A stretch of DNA of 64,000 nt from NCBI GenBank assembly GCA_963662605.1, contig OY759785.1, forward strand, positions 1,550,001 through 1,614,000. The letters run 5' to 3'. Made by a program: the position numbers and the translations under genes. The notes beneath the pieces were generated by a model. It ran no database searches. It had not been told where the DNA came from and was given only the letters and a program-made list of their open reading frames with translations. Numbering within the stretch: position 1 is the first letter of the stretch; each line of letters starts with the position of its first letter. Of this stretch, positions 54,940 to 64,000 are shown piece after piece. The stretch comes from G963662605 sp963662605. Its GTDB lineage: Bacteria > Bacteroidota > Ignavibacteria > Ignavibacteriales > Ignavibacteriaceae.

Positions 54940-56441
54940 TGAAAACGAGTTTCACTAAAATCGTAATATTCCTTTTATGTATTGTTCCGCTTACATTAGC
55001 GGGCAAACCCGACAATAACCGCATCGTTCAACTACCGGTAAAGTCGGATCCGACTATATCCATTCGCATTATGTTTAATGCGGGCACGCAGTATGACCCC
55101 GCAGGTAAAGAAGGACTCGCCTACCTGACAGCTTCAATGCTCAGCGATGGAGCAACAACAACTAATAGTTATGATGTTATCCTGAAAAAACTATTTCCTT
55201 TGGCTGCTTCATTTTCCGTCACTGAAGGCAGGGAAATAGCCGTATTTACGGGAAGAGTGCACAAAGATAACTTGAAAGATTATTATAAGCTGTTTACCGA
55301 ACAAATACTGTCTCCTGCATTTAAGGAAGAAGATTTTAATAGAATAAAAGAAGATGTATTAAACTATCTTACTACTACTTTGAAATATTCCAGTGACGAG
55401 GAATTGGGCAAGGCGACATTATATTCGGCGGTGTATGAAGGTACTCCTTACGCGCATCCCGATCAGGGTACTATCAGCGGGGTAAAGTCAATAACGCTGA
55501 ACGATGTAATAGACTTTTATCGTAAGTACTATAACAAAAATAATTTTGTTCTGGGTATTGGCGGTGGCTACGACAAGGCATTCCTGCAAAAACTATGGAG
55601 CGATCTCGAAAATCTTCCGGCGGGAACCAAGCAAGCGGCTCCTGAAATAAAAGAGAAAAAAGTCACCGGACAGAACTGCGTTATCGTAGAGAAAAAAGCG
55701 GCAAGCACTGCTATCTCTATCGGATATCCGATAAGCGTAGTACGCGGCTCGGCTGACTGGTATGCGTTGGCAGTAGCAAACTCATGGCTCGGCGAACACC
55801 GCAACTCAAGTTCACATCTGTATCAGGTTATTCGCGAAGAACGCGGCTTAAACTATGGTGATTACAGCTATATCGAACATTATCCGAACGGCGGACGCAT
55901 TCAGCTGCCTCCGGTAAACGTGCCGAGAAGAAAGCACATGTTTGAAATATGGATTCGCCCTGTCCCGAATGAAAATGCTCACTTCGCATTACGCGCTGCT
56001 GTTCGTGAGCTAAAAAAACTTGCCGACAACGGAATGACGAAAGAGGACTTTGAGTTGACTAAAGGATTTTTGAGCAAGTACATTCTTCATTATGCTCCTA
56101 CAACCTCGAAAAGATTGGGTTACGCATTGGATGATAAGTTTTACGGATTGGAAAAGGGACATCTTCAACTCTATAAGAAAGCTTTGAAAAGCGTTACGCT
56201 GGATGCTGTTAACAGAGCGGTCAAAAAGTATTTTAAGACTGATAACATGATGATTGCGATTATTACGCAGAATGCAGATTCCCTAAAAGCGAATCTTGTG
56301 CAGAATGCTCAGTCACCGATTACCTACAGCACTCCTAAAGATGAAGGTATATTGAACGAAGATAAATTAATTTCAACGTACCCGCTCGAAATAAAAAATG
56401 ATAATGTAAAAATTATTAGTTTAGAAGAGTTGTTTAGATAA
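54939..56441 (+). CDS. M16 family protein lacking the zinc site (partner subunit)
   Basis: A 500-residue exported protein with a signal peptide (1-21, ending LAG). It has the M16 fold (IRIMFNAGTQYDPAGKEGLAYLTASML) but GLAYLTA stands where HxxEH should be, so it cannot bind zinc in the usual way. The RY-containing C-terminal region (REERGLNYGDYSYIEHYPNG) is kept, as in non-catalytic M16 partners that shape the substrate chamber. The start codon overlaps the stop of the catalytic subunit. The GH9 gene follows after 17 bp. Confidence 0.9.
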   Translation: MKTSFTKIVIFLLCIVPLTLAGKPDNNRIVQLPVKSDPTISIRIMFNAGTQYDPAGKEGLAYLTASMLSDGATTTNSYDVILKKLFPLAASFSVTEGREIAVFTGRVHKDNLKDYYKLFTEQILSPAFKEEDFNRIKEDVLNYLTTTLKYSSDEELGKATLYSAVYEGTPYAHPDQGTISGVKSITLNDVIDFYRKYYNKNNFVLGIGGGYDKAFLQKLWSDLENLPAGTKQAAPEIKEKKVTGQNCVIVEKKAASTAISIGYPISVVRGSADWYALAVANSWLGEHRNSSSHLYQVIREERGLNYGDYSYIEHYPNGGRIQLPPVNVPRRKHMFEIWIRPVPNENAHFALRAAVRELKKLADNGMTKEDFELTKGFLSKYILHYAPTTSKRLGYALDDKFYGLEKGHLQLYKKALKSVTLDAVNRAVKKYFKTDNMMIAIITQNADSLKANLVQNAQSPITYSTPKDEGILNEDKLISTYPLEIKNDNVKIISLEELFR

Positions 56442-56458
56442 ACATAGAAAATCAATCA

Positions 56459-58117
56459 ATGAGATATCTGAATTTAGTTTTCATCCTTGTGGCGGCATTT
56501 CTTGTGCAGTCGTGTACGGCGACTTCCAAAATTGTTGAAGATATTAATCTCCGGGTTAATCAGGTCGGATATTTACCGGGTATGGTAAAATTCGGTATGG
56601 CATTTGCCAAAAAGGAAATTGAGTCAAAACAGTTTAAAATCGTTGACGCAAAGAGCAAAGATGAAGTTTTTACCGGTAAAGTGACAGATAATCTCGGCTC
56701 ATGGGGTAAATTCGGATATCACTACAGGATTGATTTCACGGAATTTAACAAATCCGGAAGTTATTTTATTGAAATGGGCGGCAAGCGTTCCGGCACCTTT
56801 AAAATTTCAAAGGATATCTATGCTTCGGTCGCCGATTCTCTCATTGAGTTCCTGCAAGTGCAAAGATGCGGGCCAACGAATCCACGCTTACATAAAATCT
56901 GTCATCTCTATGACTCTCCGATAGTCGGAGGCGACAGCACCGTGAAGGGTATTGATGTTACCGGCGGATGGCATGATGCAGGGGATTATCTGAAGTTTCT
57001 GAATACCTCATGCTACACAACGTATATGCTTCTTTTGACGTATGAATTAAATACTTCAAAGGCCGGTTTTGACGATAACAAAAATAACACTCCGGATATT
57101 TTGGAAGAGGCACGCGTGGGGATTGACTGGCTTGTGCGGTGCAACTACGCGAACAACTCGCTTATCAATCAGGTTCAAGACATGCGAGATCATGATTTCG
57201 GCTGGAGGCTGCCCGAGAATGACACATTGAAATATGACCGTCCTGCTTATAAGGGGATAGGGAAGAATCTCGTGGGCATGTATTCAGCGACTCTTGCATT
57301 GGCGTCAAGAATTTGGCGCGTGCGTTTTCATGATGATGCTTTTGCCAATAAGCTGCTTGCGACGGCTCAAAAATTCTACGCTCTCCGTTATTCTGTCCCG
57401 GATCTCGATCAAACGAATTCGGGCATGTATATGGATAAAACGTATTATTCAAAACTTGCACTTGGAGCGGTTGAACTTTATAATGCCACCGGAAATGCCG
57501 GGTATATTAACGAGGCCAAGGAACTGATGAACAAGGCTGGATCGGATTACTGGTGGAGCTGGGGCGACATCAACGCACTTGCACATTTCAGAATCGCGCA
57601 GTATTTCCCCGAATATGGTAACTATATTCTCAATAATTTGAACGCGTTTAATAACAACAAGAATGGTAATCTGTATAATCAGGGGGCTGCCTTTTCCTGG
57701 GGAACCACTCACACCATGCTGGGAATTGTTTTTCAGGCAATGTTGTGGAGTCAGTTGACGAATTCGCATCAGTTTGATTCATTGATCGTAACACAGCTTG
57801 ATTATATATTTGGTAAAAATCCCTGGGGCTTATCGTTTGTCTACCAATTCGGGACAAATTACGCTAAGCACTTTCATTCTCAGGTAGCCTATTTTAATAA
57901 GGGATATTTGCCGGGAGCGATAGCTGCCGGACCGGCTCCCAAATCGGTATTAGACAATTATAAGATAGATCGTGAAGACAAACGCCCAAATGAGTTTAAT
58001 TCCGATGACGTATTTTATTTTGACGACCGCATGGACTATATAACTAATGAACCGACGATTGTAACCAATGCTACGGCTATATTTGTATTTACCAATAAAT
58101 ACATTCTTGGTGAATAA
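56459..58117 (+). CDS. Glycoside hydrolase family 9 (endoglucanase-like), probable lipoprotein
   Basis: 552 residues. The N-terminal hydrophobic stretch ends in LVQSC, giving a possible lipid-anchored Cys19, although Gln at -2 is an atypical lipobox. An Ig-like CelD_N domain (about 28-115; LRVNQVGYLPG) precedes the (alpha/alpha)6 barrel. Catalytic residues are in place: GGWHDAGDY with Asp173 and Asp176 (one the general base) and ITNEPTIVTNA with Glu531 as general acid. GH9 enzymes are mostly inverting endo-beta-1,4-glucanases, with some exo-glucosaminidases. It lies 17 bp after the M16 pair and just before a BcsE/BcsC-like set, so a role in trimming an exported glucan is possible, as is scavenging. 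Confidence 0.9.
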   Translation: MRYLNLVFILVAAFLVQSCTATSKIVEDINLRVNQVGYLPGMVKFGMAFAKKEIESKQFKIVDAKSKDEVFTGKVTDNLGSWGKFGYHYRIDFTEFNKSGSYFIEMGGKRSGTFKISKDIYASVADSLIEFLQVQRCGPTNPRLHKICHLYDSPIVGGDSTVKGIDVTGGWHDAGDYLKFLNTSCYTTYMLLLTYELNTSKAGFDDNKNNTPDILEEARVGIDWLVRCNYANNSLINQVQDMRDHDFGWRLPENDTLKYDRPAYKGIGKNLVGMYSATLALASRIWRVRFHDDAFANKLLATAQKFYALRYSVPDLDQTNSGMYMDKTYYSKLALGAVELYNATGNAGYINEAKELMNKAGSDYWWSWGDINALAHFRIAQYFPEYGNYILNNLNAFNNNKNGNLYNQGAAFSWGTTHTMLGIVFQAMLWSQLTNSHQFDSLIVTQLDYIFGKNPWGLSFVYQFGTNYAKHFHSQVAYFNKGYLPGAIAAGPAPKSVLDNYKIDREDKRPNEFNSDDVFYFDDRMDYITNEPTIVTNATAIFVFTNKYILGE

Positions 58118-58257
58118 ATCCCATTATGATACAAATCACATCCATGTGTCTCATAATGATACCACCTAAGCATATAAGTATACGTTTTTATTAGAAAATA
58201 AGGGTTTTCAGTTGGCATAATAATTGAAAACTTTTATTGAATAATTCGAGATTTAAG

Positions 58258-59511
58258 ATGATGAAGAGAAAATTAAATACCGTAAAATCAGGCCTGGCAT
58301 TAATTGATAAGGCTTGGGGCGGAATGTATAAAGGCGGTTCCTATCTTTTAATTGGTCCAAGAAAATCGGGCCGGACAATGATGGGTCTGCATTATGCGAT
58401 GGAATGTGTGAAAAATAAAGAGGTATGCCTTTATTTCACCAACATGCGCCCTAAAGATTTGATGATCCATGCGGCCTCGATTGACTTTGACTTGCAATCG
58501 GCAATGAACCAGAATTTAATAATTGTTGTTCGCGTCGCCCCTCCGACTGACATTTACGAATCAGAGAGCCCGGATAATTTCCTTGTGGAATATTTGAATG
58601 ACATCGTGACTGTCATCGAGCAATACCAGCCCGACCGCTTGGTGTTTGATGAGTTGACCCCGTTTATCGGTTTTGAAAGCATCGGTCTCTTACAGCAGAC
58701 TTATTTAAGAACTATTGAAGCTATTGAAGAAAGAAATGTTACTTGTTTGATGATTTTGGCTGAACCGGCTACTCCTTTGGCGCAGATGATTGTTGACTCA
58801 ATTACACAATACTCTACAGCTATCATTTACCTGCAAAAGAAAACGGATGAGAAGGGAACACCGTCGGGAAAAGCTACTATTACTCCAAATATTGGACATA
58901 CTGAAGGACAATTCGTATCCGACTTTTATATTGAGCCGTATAAGGGAATAATCTTTGATTATGATAACCAGACAAAATTTCAGAATCCATTTCCGGCTGA
59001 AGAACCTCAAGAAAGCAATGAGACCTATTATCCTTCGAATACGAGTAATTCAAAATATCGCCCTATAACAAACGTAGACATTGTACCGGAAAAAGTATCT
59101 TTCACTAACCTTTATGATCTTAGCGAATTCAGTTTGATACTGAACAATCAAATTGCATTCTTTAAAAGTACCGGTCAAGCTTTCATATTGATTTCTTTGA
59201 AACTCGATCCCATTGCCGAGAGGCAGAGAATCCTGACCATTAACCAGCTGCAAAATGCAGTCCGTTTATCAACTGATAAAAAAGATAAATTGTGTGTGGT
59301 TAAGGATAAAATTCTTGTGCTTATGGGCAAAGGACCGGAGAGAAATCTGAATGTACTTGTCTCCAAGATTAAGCAAAATCTGCCTAACTCAGATCCAAAT
59401 TATTTGAGTATTATTATGAAGTACATTTACGCATTTTCGTATGAAGTTAATGAAAGCGTTGTCAATGCAGAATCTATTCTTAATGAAATACTCGAAGAAG
59501 AATCACGGTAG
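58258..59511 (+). CDS. RecA/KaiC-like NTPase with degenerate GGDEF-like C-terminal domain (BcsE-like architecture)
   Basis: 417 residues from the ATG at 58258; a TTG at 58237 gives seven more. Residues 1-240 are a RecA/KaiC-type fold: LIGPRKSGRTMMGLHYA holds the P-loop GPRKSGRT (33-40), where Arg replaces the invariant Walker Lys, and DRLVFDE (126-132) is Walker B. After a low-complexity linker, residues about 285-400 (LILNNQIAFFKSTGQAFILI, QNAVRLSTDKKDKLCVVKDK, ILVLMGKG) have the strand pattern of a GGDEF domain without GGDEF or an RxxD I-site. An inactive RecA-like domain followed by a degenerate GGDEF is the layout of BcsE, the c-di-GMP regulator of cellulose secretion. The identification is by architecture, not by close sequence. 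Its 3' end overlaps the TPR-barrel gene by 29 bases. Confidence 0.65.
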   Translation: MMKRKLNTVKSGLALIDKAWGGMYKGGSYLLIGPRKSGRTMMGLHYAMECVKNKEVCLYFTNMRPKDLMIHAASIDFDLQSAMNQNLIIVVRVAPPTDIYESESPDNFLVEYLNDIVTVIEQYQPDRLVFDELTPFIGFESIGLLQQTYLRTIEAIEERNVTCLMILAEPATPLAQMIVDSITQYSTAIIYLQKKTDEKGTPSGKATITPNIGHTEGQFVSDFYIEPYKGIIFDYDNQTKFQNPFPAEEPQESNETYYPSNTSNSKYRPITNVDIVPEKVSFTNLYDLSEFSLILNNQIAFFKSTGQAFILISLKLDPIAERQRILTINQLQNAVRLSTDKKDKLCVVKDKILVLMGKGPERNLNVLVSKIKQNLPNSDPNYLSIIMKYIYAFSYEVNESVVNAESILNEILEEESR

Positions 59512-62476
59512 AGAAAACAGTCTATTATTTTTCTTTTTCCTCTGTCTATTCTTTATAGGGAGCACTTTCCTTTTTGCACAACAGGGAATAGACAACTATA
59601 AAAATGAAGCTATTAATCATATGCGTCAACAGCGCTTTAGCGAAGCTATTGACCTTCTTAACAAAGTCATTTCAGCCAAACCCCGCGCCGTTGACGGCTA
59701 TTTGCTGCGCGGTGAATGTTACGAAAAACGCGGACAGCTTGAATATGCCGTTTTAGATTACCGTTCAGCCCTTAAAGTTGCCCCCAATGACGGCCGAGTT
59801 CGTAATAATTTAAGCCGTGCAGAAACCGTATGGTATGCCCAGCTCCGGAAAAAAATCGAGGGTCATCAAAGAGAAATCGCCATCAATCCTTCAATCCCTA
59901 TCAATTATCTCGAAATCGGAAAATGTCATAAGCACATGGGTGAGTGGATGCTGGCCGAGCAATGGTATGACGAGTATATTAAGCGTCAGGAACCGTCTGC
60001 AGACGAAGTTATCCGGTACACTGAGATTCTCGCGAGGAATAATCACATTGAAAAAGGCGAGAAAATACTAAAGAAATTTGTTGAAAAATATCCGAATGAC
60101 CACCGCTTGTGGAGCAGATACGGGTATTTTCAATTGTGGCTTGGCAAAAAGAAACAGGCCGCTGAGGATTTTCGTACTGCGTTGAAACTCCGTCCCTATT
60201 TTAAAGAAGCTGAAGATGGCTTAGAGCAGGCTGAGGACAGAGCGTATATTTATACCTACTTTGATACAACGAAGAATCATAAAAAGTTACTTGAGGGACA
60301 GAAAAAACCTCAGGAATACGCGATTGATAAGTACTATAGATCTTTGAAAAAGAATCCTTCCGATCTTGATACCCGATATTTGCTGGTGAAAGAACTCATC
60401 GCAGTTGACCGCCTTGAAGAAGCTTACGAACAGCTGCAGATTATCGGAACCGGTGAAGTTGATTCAACGAAATTTGTCCCGCTGTGGGATACGGTGAATG
60501 CCCGAAGAGATAAACAAATTGAGTCAAACACCGCTGCAAGTATGGCGGCATATGAAAAAGATCCCGACAATAAAGACAATGTGAAAAAAGCTGCCCAGGC
60601 GTACGCCCGGCAGTTAAATTATGAAGACGCTTGTCAGGTGTTGAAAAAATTCCTTGAAGGCAAGCCGGAAACCGAACATCATGATTTCAGATATATGCTC
60701 GCACAATATTCGGCATGGAATTTTCAATTTGAAGGTGCTATTGAGCAGTTGAATTATCTTTTGGCTAAAGATCCCAACAACCTTGAGTATCAGTTGCTCC
60801 GGGCGCAGGTTGCGGTTTGGACAACAACCGATCCGGAACTGGCAAATCAGTATCTTGATAATGTTCTGAATGCTAATCCTAAAAATCTTGCTGCATTAGT
60901 AGCTAAATCAACATTGCTCGTCAGAGATAGAAAATTTCCTGAGGGTCTTGAACGAATTGAAGCAGCGAGAAAAATCGATCCGACTAATAAGGCAGTAGAA
61001 AACGCTCAAAACTTTTATGATGTTCGTCTTGCATTAGAAGAAGATGTCAAAAACTTTGAAATTCTAAGTGAAGCCAGAAAAATTGCTGAAAGCGGCGATT
61101 GTAAAGCATCTCAGGCAAAATATGAAGAATATTTCTCTAAGATCAAGCAGCCGAGCAAAATCGAAATGATGGAATATGCCGACATTGTCGGTTGTGCAGG
61201 AGACTGGAATAAATCCAAAGATATTTACAAGAATCTTTTAACTGAAGAATATGACTTTGATGTTGCTTTGCAATTAGCAAAAGCGACCATGTGGTCGGGA
61301 GATTCAACCGGCGCGCTGCCTTTGTTTGATAAATTGGTAAAAGAAGATACCACCAGCTTTGATGCAAAATTATTTATGGCTGAAGACCTTGAAAAACTTC
61401 AGGATCGCGGCCGCGCAAGAGATCTGCTGGAAAACCTGCTTACAACCACTGTTGATACAGTTAAACGTGATGTTGTTACAAAACGCCTTGGCTGGTTGAA
61501 TGCAAGTGCCGCAAGCGGCGGATCTTTCTGGTCAAGTTTGTCCACGTTCCCAAGTTATGTCCGTCTTGTTCCTTCCGGATTCCATTATTCGGATAACATG
61601 AATCTCCGGGTTTCGAATCTCGGACTCCAGATTGAACTCGGTTTGGTTCAATATTTGGGTGTTGGCGCATCGGTCAAGAGAACGTATTTAAAAGGAACTG
61701 CAAACTCAGGCACCGGAACGTACCAACAATACTTAACCAATTTGCCCGGCGACTATAGCGTTAATACTTCGATGACGACTTTTAAGTGGCAGGTTTTCCT
61801 CTATCCGACTCCGAATTTATATGCTGCAGCCGGTTTTGGTACTTTATCATATCAGGGCCTCTCAAGACGCAATGTTATGGACGGCATTATCCGGTATGAG
61901 AAGAAAAACAAAGCCTTGTTCATGTTGACTTATGACAAGTCTGATGCTGTTAGTTTCTTATATTCATCCAGACTTGTTAATTACGGTACGCAATACGGCA
62001 GCCGGTTCAACGCCGACAATTATATATTCACGTATGAATATTATCCGAGTCAGGTGCTTAAGATTTTCGGACATTATCAGTACCTTTCAATCTCTGATGG
62101 AAATCAGGGGAATGATATTTTGTTCAAGATAGGCAGAAAATTGGGTGATGGTGCTACCGGTGGATACGAATACAATATGACCAATTATTCAAGAAATTCG
62201 GGGCTGTATTACGCTCCGCAGCATTTTGAAGCTCATAGCATATGGGGCGAGTACGAGTACCCATACGATGAAGAGTGGACAATGACAGTCGGAGGAAAAC
62301 TCGGTTATGTTCCTTCGAGCGATTTTATTATTAAAGAATTAAATGGCCGTGTAATCTATAAACCTTCTGATCGGTTTATATTCTCCGCTACGGCGGCAAT
62401 CGGCGAGTCTTCACGCGAAGACACTTCATACAAATACGTTTCCGGATTTTTCTCAATCTATTACACCATGTTCTAA
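59483..62476 (+). CDS. TPR-repeat protein with C-terminal outer-membrane beta-barrel (BcsC/PelB/YaiO-like)
   Basis: About 997 residues from the ATG at 59483, which starts a proper signal peptide (hydrophobic core LLFFFFLCLFFIGSTFLF, ending AQ); the longer frame start at 59441 lies deep in the previous gene. Residues about 35-680 are tandem TPR-type helical repeats (AIDLLNKVISAKPRAVDGYL, then AVLDYRSALKVAPNDGRV). Residues about 700-997 are alternating amphipathic strands ending in YYTMF, with the C-terminal Phe typical of barrels inserted by BamA. This is the plan of BcsC, PelB and related polysaccharide exporters, in which TPRs guide the polymer to the pore. It overlaps the BcsE-like gene and ends with a strong terminator. 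The substrate is inferred only. Confidence 0.85.
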   Translation: MKYSKKNHGRENSLLFFFFLCLFFIGSTFLFAQQGIDNYKNEAINHMRQQRFSEAIDLLNKVISAKPRAVDGYLLRGECYEKRGQLEYAVLDYRSALKVAPNDGRVRNNLSRAETVWYAQLRKKIEGHQREIAINPSIPINYLEIGKCHKHMGEWMLAEQWYDEYIKRQEPSADEVIRYTEILARNNHIEKGEKILKKFVEKYPNDHRLWSRYGYFQLWLGKKKQAAEDFRTALKLRPYFKEAEDGLEQAEDRAYIYTYFDTTKNHKKLLEGQKKPQEYAIDKYYRSLKKNPSDLDTRYLLVKELIAVDRLEEAYEQLQIIGTGEVDSTKFVPLWDTVNARRDKQIESNTAASMAAYEKDPDNKDNVKKAAQAYARQLNYEDACQVLKKFLEGKPETEHHDFRYMLAQYSAWNFQFEGAIEQLNYLLAKDPNNLEYQLLRAQVAVWTTTDPELANQYLDNVLNANPKNLAALVAKSTLLVRDRKFPEGLERIEAARKIDPTNKAVENAQNFYDVRLALEEDVKNFEILSEARKIAESGDCKASQAKYEEYFSKIKQPSKIEMMEYADIVGCAGDWNKSKDIYKNLLTEEYDFDVALQLAKATMWSGDSTGALPLFDKLVKEDTTSFDAKLFMAEDLEKLQDRGRARDLLENLLTTTVDTVKRDVVTKRLGWLNASAASGGSFWSSLSTFPSYVRLVPSGFHYSDNMNLRVSNLGLQIELGLVQYLGVGASVKRTYLKGTANSGTGTYQQYLTNLPGDYSVNTSMTTFKWQVFLYPTPNLYAAAGFGTLSYQGLSRRNVMDGIIRYEKKNKALFMLTYDKSDAVSFLYSSRLVNYGTQYGSRFNADNYIFTYEYYPSQVLKIFGHYQYLSISDGNQGNDILFKIGRKLGDGATGGYEYNMTNYSRNSGLYYAPQHFEAHSIWGEYEYPYDEEWTMTVGGKLGYVPSSDFIIKELNGRVIYKPSDRFIFSATAAIGESSREDTSYKYVSGFFSIYYTMF

Positions 62477-62484
62477 GTTTTTTT

Positions 62485-62541
62485 AGGTGAAGCATATTAT
62501 CGGTTATGTTTATATTTGCAGATAATATGCTTCACCTTTAT
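62485..62541 (+). terminator. Strong hairpin after the TPR-barrel gene
   Basis: A perfect 17-pair stem, AGGTGAAGCATATTATC (62485-62501) with its complement at 62521-62537, closes a 19-base loop and is followed by TTTATATTA. A T-run also precedes it, so it may work in both directions. Confidence 0.75.
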
Positions 62542-62607
62542 ATTATTTAGTCAATTGTTGTAAATATCTTAGTAGACCTGAGTTGATATTCATTAAGTAC
62601 GGTTAAG

Positions 62608-63909
62608 ATGGTAAAGTTAACAAACACACTGCTTTTTCTTCTGGTTTCGGTTATATTTTTAGTAAGCCCTCATGGCAATGGGACATCGGGTTTAAACGAA
62701 CCAAAATTACAATATTCCGCTTTACTTCCGTTTGCTCCATCTGTAGCAGCTTATCCGCATGCGTCCCCGGAGACAGTACCGGCGGGTTTTATAGTGCTGC
62801 ATGGGAAAAAGACCGCAATAAAAGGTAACACTTCACAACTCCGTTCATTTTTTGATGCCTTATCCAAAGCGAAGCAAAAACGAATTCACATCGCGCATTG
62901 GGGCGATTCAATTATTATGGGTGATGTTATATCCGAGTATTTGCGGGAAAATTTGCAAAAACAATTCGGCGGCGATGGAGCAGGATTTGTTTCGATTAAA
63001 ACCGATGAGATACGCTCAACCACCAGAGTAAGTTTTTCGAGTGATTGGCAGGAATCGTCTCTCTTTACCCGCAATCAAAACAAGCTGCCATTAGGCATAA
63101 ATGGCGCTGTGTTCATGCCCTCCGAAGGGAGCTGGGTCAAATATGAAGTCGGAAGATTTAATAACCATTACCGCACATTCTCATCCGGTAAACTCTTCTA
63201 TGCCAATGCGCCGCAGGGGGCATCTGTTACTTGTACATTCAGCAATCATACGGTACAAACGTTTCAGTTGGAGAGCGGAAAAAATTTAAAAAAACTTGAT
63301 ATCTGGTTTCCATCGGGCTCTACTTTTGTAACCATCACCTTTCGCTCATGCGCCGGGGGATATTTTTACGGTGTGAGCTTTGAGAATGGTGACGGAGTGT
63401 ATGTTGATAATTTCCCGATCCGTGGAAATACGGGGGTGGGATTAGGGGAGATACCGATTAACGTATTACGTGAATTTAATTCATACATGAACTATAAATT
63501 CCTGATTATCAATTTCGGGGTTAACATTGTTTCGAACCAATACTCGAACTATGTCTGGTATGAATCGCAAATGTCCAAAGTGATTGATTATTTGCAGCAG
63601 GCATTTCCGCAAACAAGTATTTTACTGGTCAGTGTCGGCGATAAAGGAATTAAAAAAGGTTCAAACTTTATAACCGATCCGGGCATCCCCTTACTGTTAC
63701 GCTCGCAGGAAAAAATTGTCAGCCAGCGAAACATCGGATACTGGAATATGTTTGAGGCGATGGGTGGCACAAACATTATTAGTGATTGGGTTGACACAAC
63801 ACCGGCGTTGGCATATAAAGATTATTGCCACCTTACAAATAACGGCGGCAAAGTGATTGCCGATTTGTTAACCGATGCATTATATGATGAGATGAAAAAA
63901 TCTCATTAA
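62608..63909 (+). CDS. Exported SGNH/GDSL-type hydrolase
   Basis: 433 residues with a signal peptide (about 1-25). The SGNH elements are block I HWGDSIIMGD with the nucleophile Ser101 (GDS 99-101), a block III-like FLIINFGVNIV, and block V DYCHLTNNGG with the Asp/His pair near residue 410. A beta-rich insert sits between blocks I and III. Family members are acetyl-esterases or acetyltransferase partners (AlgJ/AlgX, PatB type) acting on polysaccharides. Following the TPR-barrel exporter gene, it may modify the exported glycan. The start ATG is the first in frame. The remaining 91 bases of the window hold nothing recognised. Confidence 0.85.
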   Translation: MVKLTNTLLFLLVSVIFLVSPHGNGTSGLNEPKLQYSALLPFAPSVAAYPHASPETVPAGFIVLHGKKTAIKGNTSQLRSFFDALSKAKQKRIHIAHWGDSIIMGDVISEYLRENLQKQFGGDGAGFVSIKTDEIRSTTRVSFSSDWQESSLFTRNQNKLPLGINGAVFMPSEGSWVKYEVGRFNNHYRTFSSGKLFYANAPQGASVTCTFSNHTVQTFQLESGKNLKKLDIWFPSGSTFVTITFRSCAGGYFYGVSFENGDGVYVDNFPIRGNTGVGLGEIPINVLREFNSYMNYKFLIINFGVNIVSNQYSNYVWYESQMSKVIDYLQQAFPQTSILLVSVGDKGIKKGSNFITDPGIPLLLRSQEKIVSQRNIGYWNMFEAMGGTNIISDWVDTTPALAYKDYCHLTNNGGKVIADLLTDALYDEMKKSH

Positions 63910-64000
63910 CTATTCAGCAATAATCTCATTTTAGTCGCTGTAGGTTGCAATTTAGTGCGAAAATAGCACAGTGTATCATCTTAAGACCCGTAGAGAAATA

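Noticed and set aside
58124..58158. Imperfect dyad ATTATGA...TCATAAT after the GH9 gene
   Set aside because: No T tract and several mismatches inside, so a terminator or operator cannot be supported.
58216..58240. Sigma-54-like TTGGCA..TTGA promoter before the KaiC-like gene
   Set aside because: The -12 GC is GA and the match is partial; no bacterial enhancer-binding protein gene is nearby.

Overview
The window (about 64 kb, moderate G+C) reads as a chromosomal segment of a free-living member of the Bacteroidota/Chlorobiota side of the FCB group, most probably an Ignavibacteria-like lineage. The main reason is two secreted proteins that end in a type IX secretion (T9SS) sorting domain opening with the NYPNPFNP signature. 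Supporting signs are a secreted endonuclease I, a DUF4476 protein, a CfxA/PER-like class A beta-lactamase and an NhaD-type antiporter inside the complex I operon. The lineage is inferred, not proven.

Layout. 1-414: start of an RDD membrane protein running off the left edge. 0.6-31.7 kb: an accessory region of mostly monocistronic genes. It holds a 2162-aa secreted endonuclease with Ig-like repeats and a dockerin-like end, two sensor kinases, a beta-helix T9SS protein, a DUF3160 lipoprotein pair, two SxxK serine hydrolases, a wHTH-ATPase-STAS regulator, a GH10-like T9SS enzyme, a DUF5009 acyltransferase, a RecQ-phosphoribosyltransferase fusion followed by a DprA-like gene cut by an in-frame amber codon, and a class A beta-lactamase. 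31.7-36.6 kb: an ABC exporter pair, an acyl-CoA ligase and an unrecognised secreted protein. 36.6-39.4 kb: a scarred zone with a truncated membrane gene, a serine recombinase remnant, a HEPN/MNT pair, and a tRNA-Ser whose downstream flank holds a series of broken tRNA-Ser 3' pieces and hairpins, including a 275-bp near-identical duplication. 39.4-41.3 kb: an AT-rich region with DnaA boxes, then dnaA.

42.8-53.6 kb is the housekeeping core. asnS leads directly into nuoJ-nuoK-nuoL-nuoM, then an NhaD-type Na+/H+ antiporter and a small unknown gene, then nuoN, the bifunctional NAD(P)HX repair enzyme and a VanZ-like protein. Only the membrane-arm end of complex I is here; nuoA-I must lie elsewhere. 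53.6-58.1 kb holds a catalytic/non-catalytic M16 peptidase pair and a GH9 glycosidase. 58.2-63.9 kb holds a RecA/KaiC-like NTPase with a degenerate GGDEF-like tail, a TPR protein ending in an outer-membrane barrel, and an SGNH hydrolase. This last set resembles parts of a cellulose-type exopolysaccharide secretion locus (BcsE-like, BcsC-like, glucanase, acetyl-modifying enzyme) without a visible synthase.

Best leads for new biology: the RecQ-ComF-like/DprA module with its amber codon, the BcsE/BcsC-like cluster, the tRNA-Ser scar array, and the antiporter inside the nuo operon. No CRISPR array, rRNA, intact insertion sequence or prophage was seen.
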